Shown one piece after another: positions 12,801-27,800 of a DNA stretch of 64,000 nucleotides. The notes under the pieces were generated by a model. The model searched no databases. It worked only from the letters and a program-made list of their open reading frames with translations, and was not told the DNA's origin. This stretch comes from Cyanoderma ruficeps (taxonomy: Eukaryota; Chordata; Aves; Passeriformes; Timaliidae), in NCBI GenBank assembly GCA_008694505.1, contig VZDJ01000623.1, forward strand, positions 3,096,442-3,160,441, written 5' to 3'. Positions within the stretch are counted from its first letter, which is position 1. The number at the start of each line of letters is the position of its first letter. The position numbers and the translations under genes are program-made.

Positions 12801-15800
12801 TGGAGATCCTGCAGTCCCCTCTGAGCCCCTGCTGCACTGCTCAACTACCCTTATGTTGAAAATGCTTTTCCTTATCAAATTGCAATTTTCCATGTGTTCA
12901 GTGCCTCTTGTTCCTCTGAGAAGATTCTGACTCCATTTCTCCACATCATCCCATTAGGTAGTTGTGAACAGCCGTAAAGTTTCTCCTGAATCATCTTCTC
13001 TCCAGTTCTCTCAGCCTCCCCTCATTTGGTACTGAAGCAGGGAAGTGGTGAAGTCATATGTCTTGGTGGTCCCTCCACTCAAGACACTTTGTCAGTGCCT
13101 TTCTTTCATGGGGAGAGGGGTCCAAAAGTTGTCACAGAGGTAGTTGCAGAAGTTTTTTCTGCCTCCTTTGGCTGCCAATGGACTCACAGAAGCTCTTCTT
13201 ATTGTACTATGTCTCCTAAGTTAGCAATTTGTACCTGAGAACAAGTCACAGCCTCTAAAATAAGCTCCACTCTTACAGCTTATTTTTGGCCTGTCTTTTG
13301 GTAATGTGGGTATTGTCCCTACAATATCAGATTTCAAAATAGAATCCAGTTGAGAATCTCTGGCCTAATACCAGCTCTTTATATGCTGTCATTGCAGAGT
13401 TTGAAGGTACATGTTCTGATTGCTAGGAAAAATCACCCAGCAAAAAGGTGCTCACACCAAGAAATTTGCTCCCCCAAGAGAAGGACCACTGTACTTATGA
13501 GCATCAAACTCATCTCATGCCAGTATTATCTTCCTCTATCTCTCCCCAATCCAGCCACCAACTACTGAAAAATTTACAGAGCAGACACAGTCAAATACAG
13601 TGCAAGACTCAGAATTTGACTGAAGGATATCAGTTACACTGTCATTATGTTTTCAAGATTTCTTTGCATCTCAGATATCTGGGAGAAAAAAATAATTATC
13701 TTACACGAACACTGAGTTTCTAACCTTAGAGCCTGACTTCAGAAACCAGGATCACTGCCTTAAAATTAACACAAGCTGTCCCTGTAGAAGCTATTTTTAA
13801 CAAGTGAATGAAAGGGAATAAAAATAAGACTGCATATTTTAATAGACCTAACACACGTCAGAAATTCTAATCCCTTTACACTCTCCTTAGCTGAGAATAT
13901 GTTCTAATTACACATAAGAAAGAAAGCAGAAAACATACCTTTTATTGCACCCACAATATTTTGGTCTAGTCCTTTCCGGTTGTCATTGAGCCCTCTTTTC
14001 CTTTTGCCATTTGGTAAAGAGTTGGCCAAAGTCTTGTCATCAAAAAATGCACAGACCAGCTTCCTAAAGAGCAGACTTCCTGAGCGAGTATAGTTTGATA
14101 GTATAGAGTCCAGCTGAGATTTCGGCATGAAGACGTCAAAGCCTTCTGCAAGTTGCACTTCTGGCTACCAAAAGAATACAAATGTTTTAATTAAACGAGC
14201 ATTCAAAGACATTATTTTACTTCAATCATGCATCTGGTGAGACTTTACAATCACTTCATCAAGCCGTGAATCTCTACCCAGCCATTCAGGACAGCAGCCT
14301 AATTCATTGAAATCAAACCCCATCAGTGAATAAGCACCTTAAAAGGCAAATCAAACAATCACACTCCTTGTCTAATGTCTGTAAAAGTTAACAATTACTG
14401 ACATCATTTCTAGGCATACAGCTAACAAAAAGACAAGAGATACCTTTCAATGTTGGGTAATAAGGACAAAGCACAGGATCATCCCAGAGCAGTGCTCCTA
14501 AGCGATGCTTTTTGGACATTTATCTAACCATTTAATGGACTTGTTTTGCTGCCAAATGCTGTGAACGAGCGTGCTGTGGGGCAGCCAGGCACTTCCAAGA
14601 AGCACAAATGCAGGGATACTGGCCCATTCCACGTGGCTTCCCAAGAGGGCTTCCAGGGAAGATATGGCCCATATGAGTATAAGCAGATGATGAGTTCAAG
14701 GTTGCCCCTGGAGCCAGCACTTGCTGAGCATCCATTTGTCCCTCCTTTTCATAGTCCCAAAATGCACATTTAGAGCAGGATGATGTTAGACAGACAGTTT
14801 ATTTCAGTACAAAAATCTTCAACAGTGAATCACAGGGATTTAAGTGACTGCCAGAAGGTGAAATGGAGGGGAAGAAGAGAAAAGAAAATCATGCTGCATT
14901 TCATATGAGTCTTCCCTCAAGTACACTGAGGGCCAAACTAGACAAAGGCCTTTGAGGAAGTCCCCTACCAAGAGTCTTTTTGCTGCCCCTGTCTGTACAT
15001 ATCAGAAATTACATGAACAGCACTTGCAGAATTTTCTTCAGTGAGTACCATACAATGCTTATGCTGGAACTTCTTCATGGAATAATTATGTATCTAGAAC
15101 AAAGATATGTTGTGAATAAAGTAAAATTTTGAAAATATTGTTTAGAAGTCAGCAAGGAGGTAAAAGAATCAGTGATCATGGCATGAGGAAATAAACCAAC
15201 ATTACAGCCTTGCTGCTCAGAACTTGCCCTTTTTTTCCCCTACATGAAATATATTCAGCAATGATGATGCATTTTCAGAGAAGTTTACAGAGCAAGAGCA
15301 AATGCCATCTCCCATCATATCACCTGTGAACATCTTGAGTCTAGACAGAAGAAAGGGCTGCCAGTCTCAGAACAATTTGGCTGTGTAATTCTTTTCCCAT
15401 GGATTTCTGAAAATCAGTACGAAGAGTGTTGCAGCAAGTAGAATATTTCAAAGCATGTACTGTCATGGGATATGGATGTATACTGTGTGATAAAACTGAA
15501 GATTACAATGCTTTGGGAAGCCAGGATGAAGAATCTTAAAATATGCAGACAGCAACAAGAACAACAACAAAATTCTAAGAAGCATGTAGTTTCTCAGCTT
15601 GTTCTGGATGAAAATTTGGTTTTTTTACCTCAAGAACTTTCAAAATGCTGGATCCAGCAAGACAGTCAGTTACTGACATTTGACAATATTTGAATGTAGG
15701 TGGGTTTTTAATATGTTACTTCTAAACTTCTGGTGACAGAAAAGATTTTCAAGAGTAAATAAATGCGGGCCAAGTTCACAACTTGGGAAAAATTCTACTT

Positions 15801-18800
15801 CATGTAAGTTAAAAACCAGAATGCAGCTGACATGGTGATGAAGGATATCTGCCCTGTTCTGCTCCTTTCCTCTTGTGATAGCCATCTAGGATAACCTCAA
15901 TGATACAGACACCCAGGGCAGAGAAATTATACAACTATAGAAAAGTTTAGGTTGGAAAAAGCCCAAAAGATCAAGTCCAGCCATTAACCCATCACTAAAT
16001 CATGTCCCCAAGTGCCACATTTACATATCTTTTAAATACCTTCAGGGATGGTGACTGCCACCACTCCCCTGGGCAGCCCATTCCAGTGCTTTCTGGGGAA
16101 GAAATTTTTCCTAATATCCAAAATAAACCTTCCCTGGTGCAGCTTGAGGCCATTTCCTCTTGTCATATCACTTGTTAGCTGGGAGAAGAGACCGACTCCC
16201 ACCTGCTACACCCCCCTGTCAGGGAGTTGCAGAGAGTGATAAGGTCCCCCCTGGGCATCCTTTTCTCCAGGATAAACACCCCAGCTCCACTGCTCTTCTC
16301 TGGACACACTCCAGACCCTCACTGTCTTTGCTGTGAGGAGCCCAAAATTGATGCCAGGATATGAAGTGAGGCCTCACCAGTGCTTAGTACAGAGGGACAG
16401 TCACTGCCTTAGTCCTGGCTGGCCACACTATTGCTGGTACCCTCACCAAAAGCCAGTTGTTCCAGTGGTACCTTTTCAGACATCTCCTACTTAAAACCCA
16501 AAAAGCCAGAAGGATCATGAGGCCTTGCTGTTAGCTTCTGTATTTGTACTGACAAATCAAGTGAGCTTTTTCTCTTCTCTTCTGTGGTTGGTGTCCCTCT
16601 TCCCCGGTCTTACCTTAGGACACCTGATTTACACTTTGGCAGGTGCACCAACCACCCTACAATACACTGTAAAATGTACTTCAAACCTGACCATTGAACC
16701 AGTGTGGAGGAGTCAGTATAATTTTAGTTTTGACTGTTTTATTCTTAATATAGGGATCAATTTGTTTATCAGTGCAACAGTTGGAAGGCAAAACTGTGAT
16801 TTATGCTTGCTTTCCTTTAGTAGTTAGCTATTCTTCAATCACAGACAATCAGTAACCATTTGAACTTCGTGATCACTTTGAATGTGATTTCTCAAAGAAA
16901 AAGCACTTATTAATAGATAATGATAATGGCAAAAGGAGCTGGAGGGTAAACTATTTGTGAACAACAAAATAAAGAAGAACAACAAAATAAGGAAGACCCG
17001 AATGCTAAAGGCTTTTGCTGTGCTAAAATTAACATGCAGTGAACTAGATTTAATCCTAGATATTTTAGTGGGTTGTAATATGTAGACTAAAAATGATTAG
17101 GTTATAAATGAAATATTACAACTGTAAAACAAACACAAGTTCAACTAAGAGTTGTAATCAGATCATTACATTTAAAAAGCAGATTCTCTGATCCATGGGC
17201 CAGATTAAGGGTTTGTCTTACAAAGACATTTTCCACTTCTGTAAGTAGCAGTATTTCATCTCAAAGGTCTGAACTAATTGCACTGGTTTTGGCAGCCCCG
17301 ATTTTATACCCATTAAACTTGGATTCCTCTTAAAGTTCAATAAATGTTGGCAAAATAGCAGTGGCAGCAGTGGTGACGTATGACACAGCACACACTACAG
17401 ACAACCTGTGGAATATTCTCAAGAGAACGTTTATTTATGGTGTTTTGTAAAAATTCTTTCAGTTCTTTTCAGGCACACAGACATGCTGGTTGTGACCACA
17501 CCAGAGATGCTTATAAAAAAAGTAGAAAAAGATAATGCTGCCATACATTCTCAAAGAAGTGACTTTCTTAAGCCTTCTCAAAATATATAAGGTCACATTT
17601 TATTTTCACATTAAATATATCTGTTATCAGAACTCAAATGTTTTCTTTCCAAAGGCAAAACAAAATCCATTTGTTTGTCTCGGGGTTCTGGCTGTGTAAA
17701 TTTAGTGAAACAACTGTTGTGGCGAGCAGGGGCTCAAGCATGGGAGGACAGATGAAGACCTGATTTATGAGCCACATGTTTTCTTTTCTTTTTTTCCTTA
17801 GGTCAAACTGGCAACTACAAAGAATCGTGTCCAGTGATGGAACACATTCATAAAGCCAAATTAAATTCCACTGCAAGCACAAAACTGTTTTCAAAACCGT
17901 GTTTCAAGCTGACAAGAGTGCCACAAGCAAAGAAAAATTATAAGCACAAATTGCATACAGAGATAAATTACCAGTCCTCCCCAAACCTTTACCTCGAACA
18001 TTATTAAGCTCAGTACAAAAGGAAAGCCTCTGAAAAAAGCATCAAACTAGTTACTCTGTATCACTACACTGACTCTGTGGCATGAGACTGCAACCTAATT
18101 AGTGGTGTGGCTTGCATCTCTGTAACTGAATTATCCTGACTGCTCTTTTTTATTATTAGTTCCTTCTTCCAGAAGGATAGAATATTATCTGCTGCATTGT
18201 TTTCATTTACGCTTATTGATACTGAATTTAATTATGTTTTTCTAGCTTATAGTACTTAGGAAATGGGAAAGAGCCTGCTCAAAATTAAAAATATATTAGA
18301 GGAATTAATGAACAGTTTACTCGTTGGTGAACTGGTTCAGATGACATCAATTTGGTCAGTAAACAAAGCCAATCATCCACCAGATACATGGAATTTCTAT
18401 CAGCATGTACATGAATCAAGAAAACATGCTTACTGCAATTATCTGTGGGAAAAGTGCACATTCTTAGAGTGGCAAATTTTGACCTTTTTAGTCATACTGA
18501 CATCAAACAGCGCTGAGGCCCTACTCCAGCACACACAGCAATCAAGGCCAAATGACCCAATTCGGCAAAGACTGAATATGAATTTTCTAGAGATGAGTCC
18601 CCCAAAGTCAGTGGCACCAGAAAAGCAGGAAAGCACATAAATACTCCTTGGCAGGATAAAGACACATGTGTGCATTACATGGGTTCATCAGCAACGATGG
18701 GGCTGTGACTGCTTTACACACCTTGCACTTTTCATGTCTCCTCATCTCAACCCAATTGGCACTGGGAGAGATGAAGAACAAATTTCCACTGAAAGCTCAA

Positions 18801-21800
18801 AAACAGGAGCCTTGAACTCAAGGGAAAACTTCATGCTTGTGAAAGCTGAAAAAAACTCCAAAACCCCGTAATGAGCACTCCACACATCTAACCCTAACAT
18901 CTCCATCCACTCCTACCCAAGATTTGCTTGTTTATTCTACCAAAAAGTGGAAAGATGCATCAATGTGACTTGAGTGCCGATTCTCCTGAATGAGTCAGTA
19001 TTTAAAAATTAAAATTTTAACTTACATCTGATGAAGCTGATTCAAGGATAATTCCAAACCCTGAAACAGGGGTCTCTGGCTTCAGGGGGGGTTCAATTGC
19101 TTGCAGACTCGATCGTTCTGAGTTTGCCGTCAGCCTCTTCTCATTCTCTGGAGAGCTGGGTTTCTTATTCATGGTAACTGCTTCAACAGCTTTGAGGGGC
19201 AATTTTCTCTTTTTATTTCTCTTTCTTGATATTGTTGACTTTTGTGCACAAATCAGAGGAACAGGAGGCTGCTGTCTGTTTTGAGTCCCAACTGAATGAA
19301 AGAAATTAATGCATTAATTTTATAGACAAAAGCCCATGAATAACCACACAGTTGCACTATTAAACTACTGACTCACTGAACTTATTTTCTAGGTAAGTGA
19401 TGTGATTTTCAGGGCTGCTGGTGCATGGGAAACAAATAAGTTTTATCACTTTTGCATAATTTTCCAATCTGTACAATGGGGATAATGACAGTGAGGCTTT
19501 TCAAGCCATACTGATGAACAGTATTTTAACAAAAATAGGAATACACAGTTCTTTTTCCTAATGACCACTGGATGGTTGGTGACATGAAGCACTTAAGTGA
19601 TGATTGTGTGCCCTCTGAATGACTGAGAATCTCACTGTCTTTGAGGATCTCTTCCTGATAAAGTAAGACAATACAAGTGCTAATGCAATTACAGTTATTT
19701 TTATGACTGTGGTCTCCAAGTTAATTAGCTCAGCAAGAACATTTCAAGTACCATTATGTCAAGAATGAGTGAAAACACTATTCAATAGTTTAATTTCTGG
19801 GGAAAAACAGTAACCCAAAGTTGCATCAGTTTGTTTTGCTCATACACAAAAACTGACATGTTTTACCTCTGAAATATAAGAAACTATATTTTACATCTAT
19901 TTTACATTTGCCAGTATCCACAATAATTTGTATAAATTAAGGCACCAATCCTGAACTTGCACCAATATGAACAAGCCCTCCAGAAGAATGCTATCAAGAT
20001 ACAATTATATGTGTAGATAAACCACTAAGATCAAGGTCAAAACAAACAAAGAAAAAGCCAGAAGTGCGATACATGCAGATCAAACTCATTCAAGATATGA
20101 GCGAGCTACAAAGAGTCCTAATCTACAAAGCTTCAGGAAAAAAACAAACCTCAGACTATTGTTTATTAAAAGATTTCTGGAATATTTAATTTCTGGCAAG
20201 GATTTACAAGACTGTGATGTGTAGCTTATGATTAAGACAGTAGGGTGTTTGAATACTAAAATAAGTTATAACATTTTACTTACAAGTTTGAATTTTAGTT
20301 TTTTTTTCTTTTAGCAACAAAAACGCCAAATGATTTTTTTTTTCTCGGCAAAACCATAATTTCAGAAAATATGAAGTATTCCAAGTGAATCAAAAGATTC
20401 ATGTATTAACAAAAGTACTTACTCTGTAGATACATAATAAATAAGAAATGCCCTGCTACTGAGGAGTCACCTCTTTTGGCATAGACCCCAGTTTTCTAAC
20501 TCTCACTCACAAACCATTTTTCAATCACCTGTGTGATTTCAATGGAACTGGTGTGACTGCATGAAGAATCCCATGTACCAGCAAAAACTGTAAAACTGGG
20601 CTTTTGTGTTCTTCTTTGTAGATTGATGACTTCTGGAAAAGCATTTTCACGTGTATCAACTGATATTACAAAACCTGTCTGATCGTTCCCATCACTCACT
20701 CAAACATTATACACCGTAGAGACAAGGTGTTTAGTCAGCCCTTCACTCCACCCATATTTCAGTTAATTACTTAACACTCCCTTTTCTTACAGAGGTCTTA
20801 TCCAGCCTCTCCACAAGAGAAGCCTCTGTGGCTCCAGTCCCCATCACTCATGCTGGATGGGCAAGTCAACTGACAAAATCTCCAACATCTCTATCTCCTC
20901 ATTAGTATTAACACTAATTTTTAGGTAGCACAGAGCCTGCAGCTTCACATCAGCCTGTGATGACTTAACTCTACCTACCATGTTCTCATTATCTTGCAGG
21001 CTCAGCTACTCCTCTGGCTCTGCATTGTTCTGTTTCAGCTCCCAACCTAGGAGAAAACTAGACTCAATAGTTTTCCCCAGTGAACAGATTATTGCTGGTA
21101 TACACACTGAAAGCTGACACTTCACAGCCAGAGGAAGGGTGGAGGCCATGACATGCAGTGGCTAGCTCAGCTGAGACTACTACAGAGCTAAAAGAGGTTT
21201 GAATGAAGAACTATTTGGTAACTTTCAGCTACCTTCCAATTTTATTTTTCTTACCCCTAAGGTTAGTGAACTGGTAAGCAGAACATAGGTGAAGTAGCAT
21301 TTGGCACCTCTGAATCAATGCACCGTGAAAACAAACTGCATATAGATATGGCACATTGATCTGCCCACTCAGCTCTCTTTATGTATCTGATCACATTAAT
21401 TTTCTTTTCAATTTAGCCTTAAAAGGCTACAAGATAAAATCCCATGTTACAGGTAAGGACCTGAAAAGTAGAAGTTGCACTTCGAAGAAACCTGTGAAAA
21501 TTTGAGTTTGATCGGTATGTCAGGAGAGCAGGAAACAATCCAGGTTTTCCTGAGTGCCCACACAGACTTTAATTTCCTAAACCATTCCCTAACACGAAGA
21601 TCACAGAATCATAGAACAGTTTGGGTTTGGAAGGGACCTCCAAAGACCATCTTGTCCAACAGCCTTGCAACAAGCTGGGCAATCCTCAACTCGATGCTTT
21701 CACAGGTACACACATATGGGACTGGTCACTGTACCTGCTTGAATCTGCATCAGTTTTCTCATGGTCTTGAGCTCCTGAAGAATTGCCTGCAGGGTTGACT

Positions 21801-24800
21801 GGCAATTACACGTACAGCAGTTTGGTCCAACTGATGAATTCACCATTGGGATTTCGCCTGAAAGAGAGCGGAACGAAATGGGCGAGATGTAACCCACTCA
21901 AAATCACCCAGACAACAATTAGCAGGTGTTTGAAACTATGATCATCAATATATCAGATTGTAAAATTAGATCAAAAGCATGAAAGGAAACAATTTTCAAC
22001 ATGATTCCTTTTAAGAGGAAGGGACCACTAGTTTTTATTCAATTACTAATATGTGCAATTATATTGAGTTGGGATACAATGTTACATGGGCTGGAGAAGA
22101 CTGCTTAGTGTGAATATAATGCAGCTCTCACAGCATGGCTCTCTGTTGTCAGGCTGGTTCATCTTGAATAACAAAAGTACCAAACCTCATTATAAACATA
22201 CTCATTTTATCACACACACACAAAAAAGCCCATCTCCCTGAACAGTCTTACAAAGAATGAAGACAGCCTGTGCAATAAAGGTTCGTACTGTACATAAAAT
22301 GAGAGTCCAGGAATTTTTAAACTGCTTGAATGTTACAGGTGATTCTCTACCATGTGAAGAAGGAAAATGAAAATAGAAATCCTGTTTCGAGAAAAAAATC
22401 CCCAAAAAACAAACCAGGACAGAAAAGAACCACCAGCAATGAAAGCTTTCAAATCTACTCTTCTGTTTGCTAGGGTAGGATTGTTTTCTATGATGTTTTC
22501 CATCACTGTGACCTACAAGATGGGCTTTCCATAGTTTCCCTTTGAAAATTAATACAGTAGTTCAAGAGATTCTTTTTCTTTAGTAATTCTTACTAGTTTT
22601 TAACTGAACTTACATAGTTCTAGTTCTAACCCGTGGCAGTGCTTTTTTTATTACTGCTTCACTTTCCAGAAGTTTTGTATTTTTTTTTATTCTGAATTAG
22701 AACAGGCTGTAACAGCTGAGGGAGTTCAAACTTTGCAGGATAGTTATATCCTGTACTTTAGCTTAAGACAGTTATATCCCTAGTTTTAATGCAAATAAAA
22801 ATTTCAAAATTCAACAAAACACCTAACAGTATCTGATTGAAACTGAGGCTAGATGGGATGCACATCCCTTCCTTTCCAAATGTCCTTATAGCCAATTAAA
22901 CTGATGGCTGTTTTACGGCTCAAGACTGCAGGAGGAGGAATAACCATTTCATGAAGACAGGTACAAATGCACCTAACAAAATAACCTCACTTGGTGTCAC
23001 ATGTGGACTTCAGCCAGTGTATTTCCCTTTTTCTTCCGTAGCACTTACCAGGTGCCCTTTAATCATTACCTAGCTAAAGTGAACATAAGCAATTAATTTA
23101 ATCTCCACTTATAAATATTCACATTTTTAGTTATTACTTCTGTTTTCCTATGAAGCCAAACCAGGTTATTAATATCTTTTTAGGTTTGGGTTGTGTTCTT
23201 TCATTAAAGATGCCTGATGTCAGACACACACAGATTCCCTGACTTTGAATCCTCATTTGAAATAACTGAAAATCTGGCCACCACCAGGCACTTGTTCTCT
23301 ACTTCCTTCCATACAGTCCTTCAGACCTGAAGCAACATCTACCAGACTTGAGCAAACTCATGGTCACACTTCCAAGGTGAGCTTGTAAAGCTAAACTAAT
23401 GCATCACTTAAAGATAGTTCATATCTTCTGAGTGTCACACTCCTCTTTTCCTCAGATATTTAGATTCTCCACACTACTGCAATTACAAATTTTGATATTT
23501 TAAAATATCATACATGGATAAAATCTGTTAAAACTGTACTAAGATAAATGGAGTAGTTTAAAAAATCCCTGCAAATCTAGCAAATGCAAATGCAATAGCA
23601 TCACTGGCTTCATCTCCCCAAGGTTTCAACTGCAAATAAAATGATTTTTAGAACTACAAAGTTATTTGGAAAACAGGCTGAGAATCTCAAAATGAAACAA
23701 AAGTTTCTGACTCAGCAGGACTCTGCCTAGTTTGATCTCACCCTTTCTTTGTACAGTCTATTCATTGGAAGTTCCTTGGGGCATGGATGGGATTTCATCT
23801 TTCCAATGGTCCATGAAGTGTTTAGCCCATTGTTACAGGTACAGAGGGAAAAAAAGAATGTTATCTTTAGCTTTGCAGCAGATTAATCAGAATCCCTCAA
23901 CTTGGCTCCAACAACACCCTTTATCTACCTGTTATAAGTAGACTTTTAAGTAGATAAATTTCAAGATTACGTATAATTTACTAGCACCAGCATAACTCTG
24001 TACCTTTCAGTAAGGCAAGCAGGTACCCCAGAAATGGGAGACCCAGAAATTAGAGGAGTTTTATTACAGATGACAAACACAAGGTAAGACCATCCTTCCC
24101 TCAGTCCTTTCTCAGTTGTTTTAGACTAAAAGATCCTCAAAACAAAGCCTGTCCTTTCTCTTGATCACAATTCAGTATTCTAGTGGGCTTCTGGAAATCG
24201 TATCTGAAACACCGTGGGGGGAAACATGGTTGGTGGCTTCCGTTTCCTTCTTAACATAGGCTCTACATCATGCTGAATTGCATGTGAAAACTTGAACAAG
24301 TTCTATCAGTAAATACCTGTACATCTTTCCTGTTGCAATATAACATCTCCCTAATGGAAACACCCAAGAACACAGGCTCCTGATGGAAAACCAAAGGGTC
24401 TATTTTCCCATTGAGGCATAGGGGATTTACTTTATAATCCCCATTAACACTGATAGAAATTACCCATGTAAATCTACCATAGGTACTGGGAATGGGAAAA
24501 GAGACCACCAATATTTCAAATCAAAGCAGTGTTCTACTGATTCCTTACATATTCATGAGGGTTTTTTATTTTCTTTCTGTCTTCCCTCCTCTGATCAGTT
24601 ATTGTGTTGTAAGAAATATCTAGTAGAGTGTTCTCAGTCATTGTTCTAAGCACTATCTTTATCATTTTTAGAGGACAAAAGCAACTCTTTTCTACTTGTT
24701 ATAAATCAATTTTTAATTTTAAAAGGAGATCAGACTTTTTATTTTTATGAAGGAGTCTTTAAAGAGCCATCTCCCTCTCTTTTGGAAGCTAGCCACCAGG

Positions 24801-27800
24801 CACATTTGATACCTGCCTGTATGATTGAGAGAAGGAGGTGACACAAGTACATGAGTTGCTCCCTGGATGTGAGCAGTAAGGAGCCCAGAACAGTGTTTTC
24901 TTCCAGCTGGATCTGCTGAGAGGGAATTCACTCACTGTAACTAACATTGCTACCAGTTTATACTGGAAAAGCATGCAAGAACTACCCAGTGAAAATGATC
25001 TTGATACAATCCAAAAGAAATTCAGCTGCTGCATCACTGCTGGATTTGGTACAGAACACAAGAAATGAAACTCAAGTGTGAGTTTGTTGTCTCTAATGGG
25101 ACAGACATTGTACTCACTGTTTGTAGTTCCAGCTGGCCTCCACTAAAAGCAGTGGGTCACATGTCTACCTAACATTCTGACTTGTACAACCATCACATTA
25201 AGTCTGGTTTGGAATAGATCCCTTTGGTTTTCAAGTATGTTCCTATTCTGCCCTCTGTTGCAGCAATGTCTAGGCTTGCCCTGTTCCTCCTTTACTCTCT
25301 TTCATTTTTGTTGATGCCTTAAGTTTTAGCTCTCATATATTTCAGATTCTGCACTGCATTGGTATATAACTCTGAACTTCGTATAGAGGGTTAGCAAGTT
25401 CTCTTCACAGTTTAGTTTGACAAAACAATCCTTTTCCAGCCGGAGAACCAAGGTCACTGTCACACCTTCAGGCCCCAAAAAGTATAAACAAAAGCAAACT
25501 GGGGGGAGCAAAACTGGGAGAATGTGACTTCACTACCTGAAGGTGTAATTGGACAATTAACCCCAATATGCAAATAGACCAAACTTATAAAAGTGTGAAA
25601 AACTCCTGACCCATCATCCATCTTGGGTGTGGCCTTGGCCAGGCTCTTGTACTGCCCAAGGTGCATCCTTTGAAGGCTTTTTTAATAAACACCTACTTTC
25701 TCTTACTCTGTCTAGCCTCTGGTCTAGGTAGCCTCTCCAGGCATCATTGTCAATAGCTTTCTCATGAATGTTTTCTATACTAGCACCTATTAAACATCTA
25801 TTCCAGCCTCTTCTTGAACCACCTTTACCCTGTGAGTACATAAGTGCACCAGTGAGATGGACTTGATGTGTCTATTACATTCAACTTCGAGCAATTTAGA
25901 TGGCCTACAACATATATCTTCATTTTCTATAGAGTAACTATCCACAGTGGACAGAAAGAGTTTCTGGACTCAGATCATCTACTACAGATGCCTGAACATC
26001 TCCCCAGTGATGACCTAAGCCTGACAGCCCCAGGTAAGAACGTTATGTTTGGCAGTTTTGTTCTGGTAACTTAAACACCATGGTAAATACCAAGGAGTAG
26101 AATCTCCCTTGAAGTATTGTTCAACATTTCTACACCCAGCTTTTAAGAACTTTGTCCATCTAAAATACTGAGTTTGATGCTCAGGCTCCCAATGCAAGGA
26201 ATGGGGGGAAATCAGGCTGCTATAAAGCACCAGAGGAGCTGTGTGCTGGGCGAGAAGCAGTTTCAGGGCTTACTGCTCAGAAATGCATCAAAAGTTTTTC
26301 TTCCCTAGAGAACCAGGCTTTGGAGCTCAAGCAGCACCCAGGATCACAACACCACATCAGAGGCAGACATCTCAAACCAAATTGCTGTGCAGATCGTCTT
26401 TTCAAAGGTGGCCAGAGGAGAGGGCCCGTGCACGCCCTTTTTATGTAACCCAAAAGATTCCATTCCTTTCAGCAGCAGGACAGCTGCAAAGGGAGGTGCC
26501 TCCTGGGGTGCTCCCACAAGACCTGGGAGCCTGGGCATTCCTCCTGACCAGCCCAGGAAGTTGCTCAACCTGACCCTTCCATGTCCCATAGACCACTCCA
26601 AACCTGTAAGAGATCATAAGTCAACTGAATCCTTCCTCCACATACAAAAAATCAAAGCTGACATTTTCTTGGGTATAGGGCCAAATCCTGTCAACACATT
26701 TTAGCTCACATGCTGAATCAGTTCCCTGAGGGGATAGAGGTGCTGCTCCACCTACTTTCTGGATTTGGGAACAAGGTACCTAATCTGTGCAGGCTTGGGC
26801 ACTTCTGTGCATGCAGAGAACTGTCCCTGCCAGTGCCCAGGGCCTCTAAGGACAAAGGAGAAGATGTGTGATGAATTTGGGGTCCTTCCATACTTAGAAG
26901 ATTGTTATGGTGGGGTTTTGACAGCAGAGTTTTTTAATCTGGCAGCAAAACTTCCATTCTCTGGGACTTAATAAGAAAAAGCCATTTTAAAGGCACACTG
27001 CCATCTACTTCAGGGCAGAACTCTCTGCCAGTACTGGATTGGCCACACTCTAGTACATGCTGTTCATAGGTAGACTCCATCATCTCTTTTCTACAATAGC
27101 CTCATTGGAATAAAAGCCTAAGGCTGTGATGGAATTTTGTACCTGCAGTTCGGTGGCCTGCTATAAGGCTGATGCCATCCCCTTATGAAAGGCAGTAGAA
27201 TCCTGCTCCACAAGCGGTGTCACAACAGTGCTACATTACTCACGGCAAAGAGGAGTGGTAGAGGTTGACATTTAATTAGCCATGAATTTAATAACAATGA
27301 CAAAAGCTGTTTTAGTAAGTACTGTATAGAAATTAAGCTTGTAAAGGCATTGAGTAATTCTATCCTATCACCAAGAAACCATTTTAAAAGCTAAGACAGA
27401 TGGTAGCAGAATGCACAGTGCCCACTTTCACACCTTTTTGAAGTGATAACTATGCGCTCATTTTATAAACTCTGAACTATAACTGCTTTCAGTGCAGTGG
27501 TACAATATATCATCACAACAAAGATATTTAATAGAGAACAAGGAGAGGGGGGGAAAAAAGGCACCATTCCCAGTGTCTAACAGGTCATACCATTGGATGC
27601 CACAGTTCGAGCCTGATTTTGGAACGTTTTGGATCGAGTTCCGTATTGCCCTGAAAAATGGCTGGCTTGGGGCGATAACTCGTTCCAGGCACCGCTCTGT
27701 GACGGATGAAGGCTCGCCTGGGACTCCGCAGGGGGGTTCAGGCGCTGGGCCCAGGCTAAGTCTAAATCTTGGGGCTCTTCCTTCAGTTTTTCTCCTTCTT

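Larger units (their letters stand above)
9017..13938 (-). other. BEND7 intron 6
   Basis: About 4.9 kb. It holds a triplicated 27-bp unit, a nearly 1-kb CR1 copy and an older CR1 fragment, listed separately. The remaining sequence is AT-rich with no supported gene. Confidence 0.6.

Noticed and set aside
12412..12930. 172-codon plus-strand open frame
   Set aside because: Its second half is an old CR1 fragment read in antisense; the first half has no recognisable family.
18263..18640. 125-codon plus-strand frame in BEND7 intron 5
   Set aside because: Antisense in an intron, no domain, no splice partners and no promoter features.
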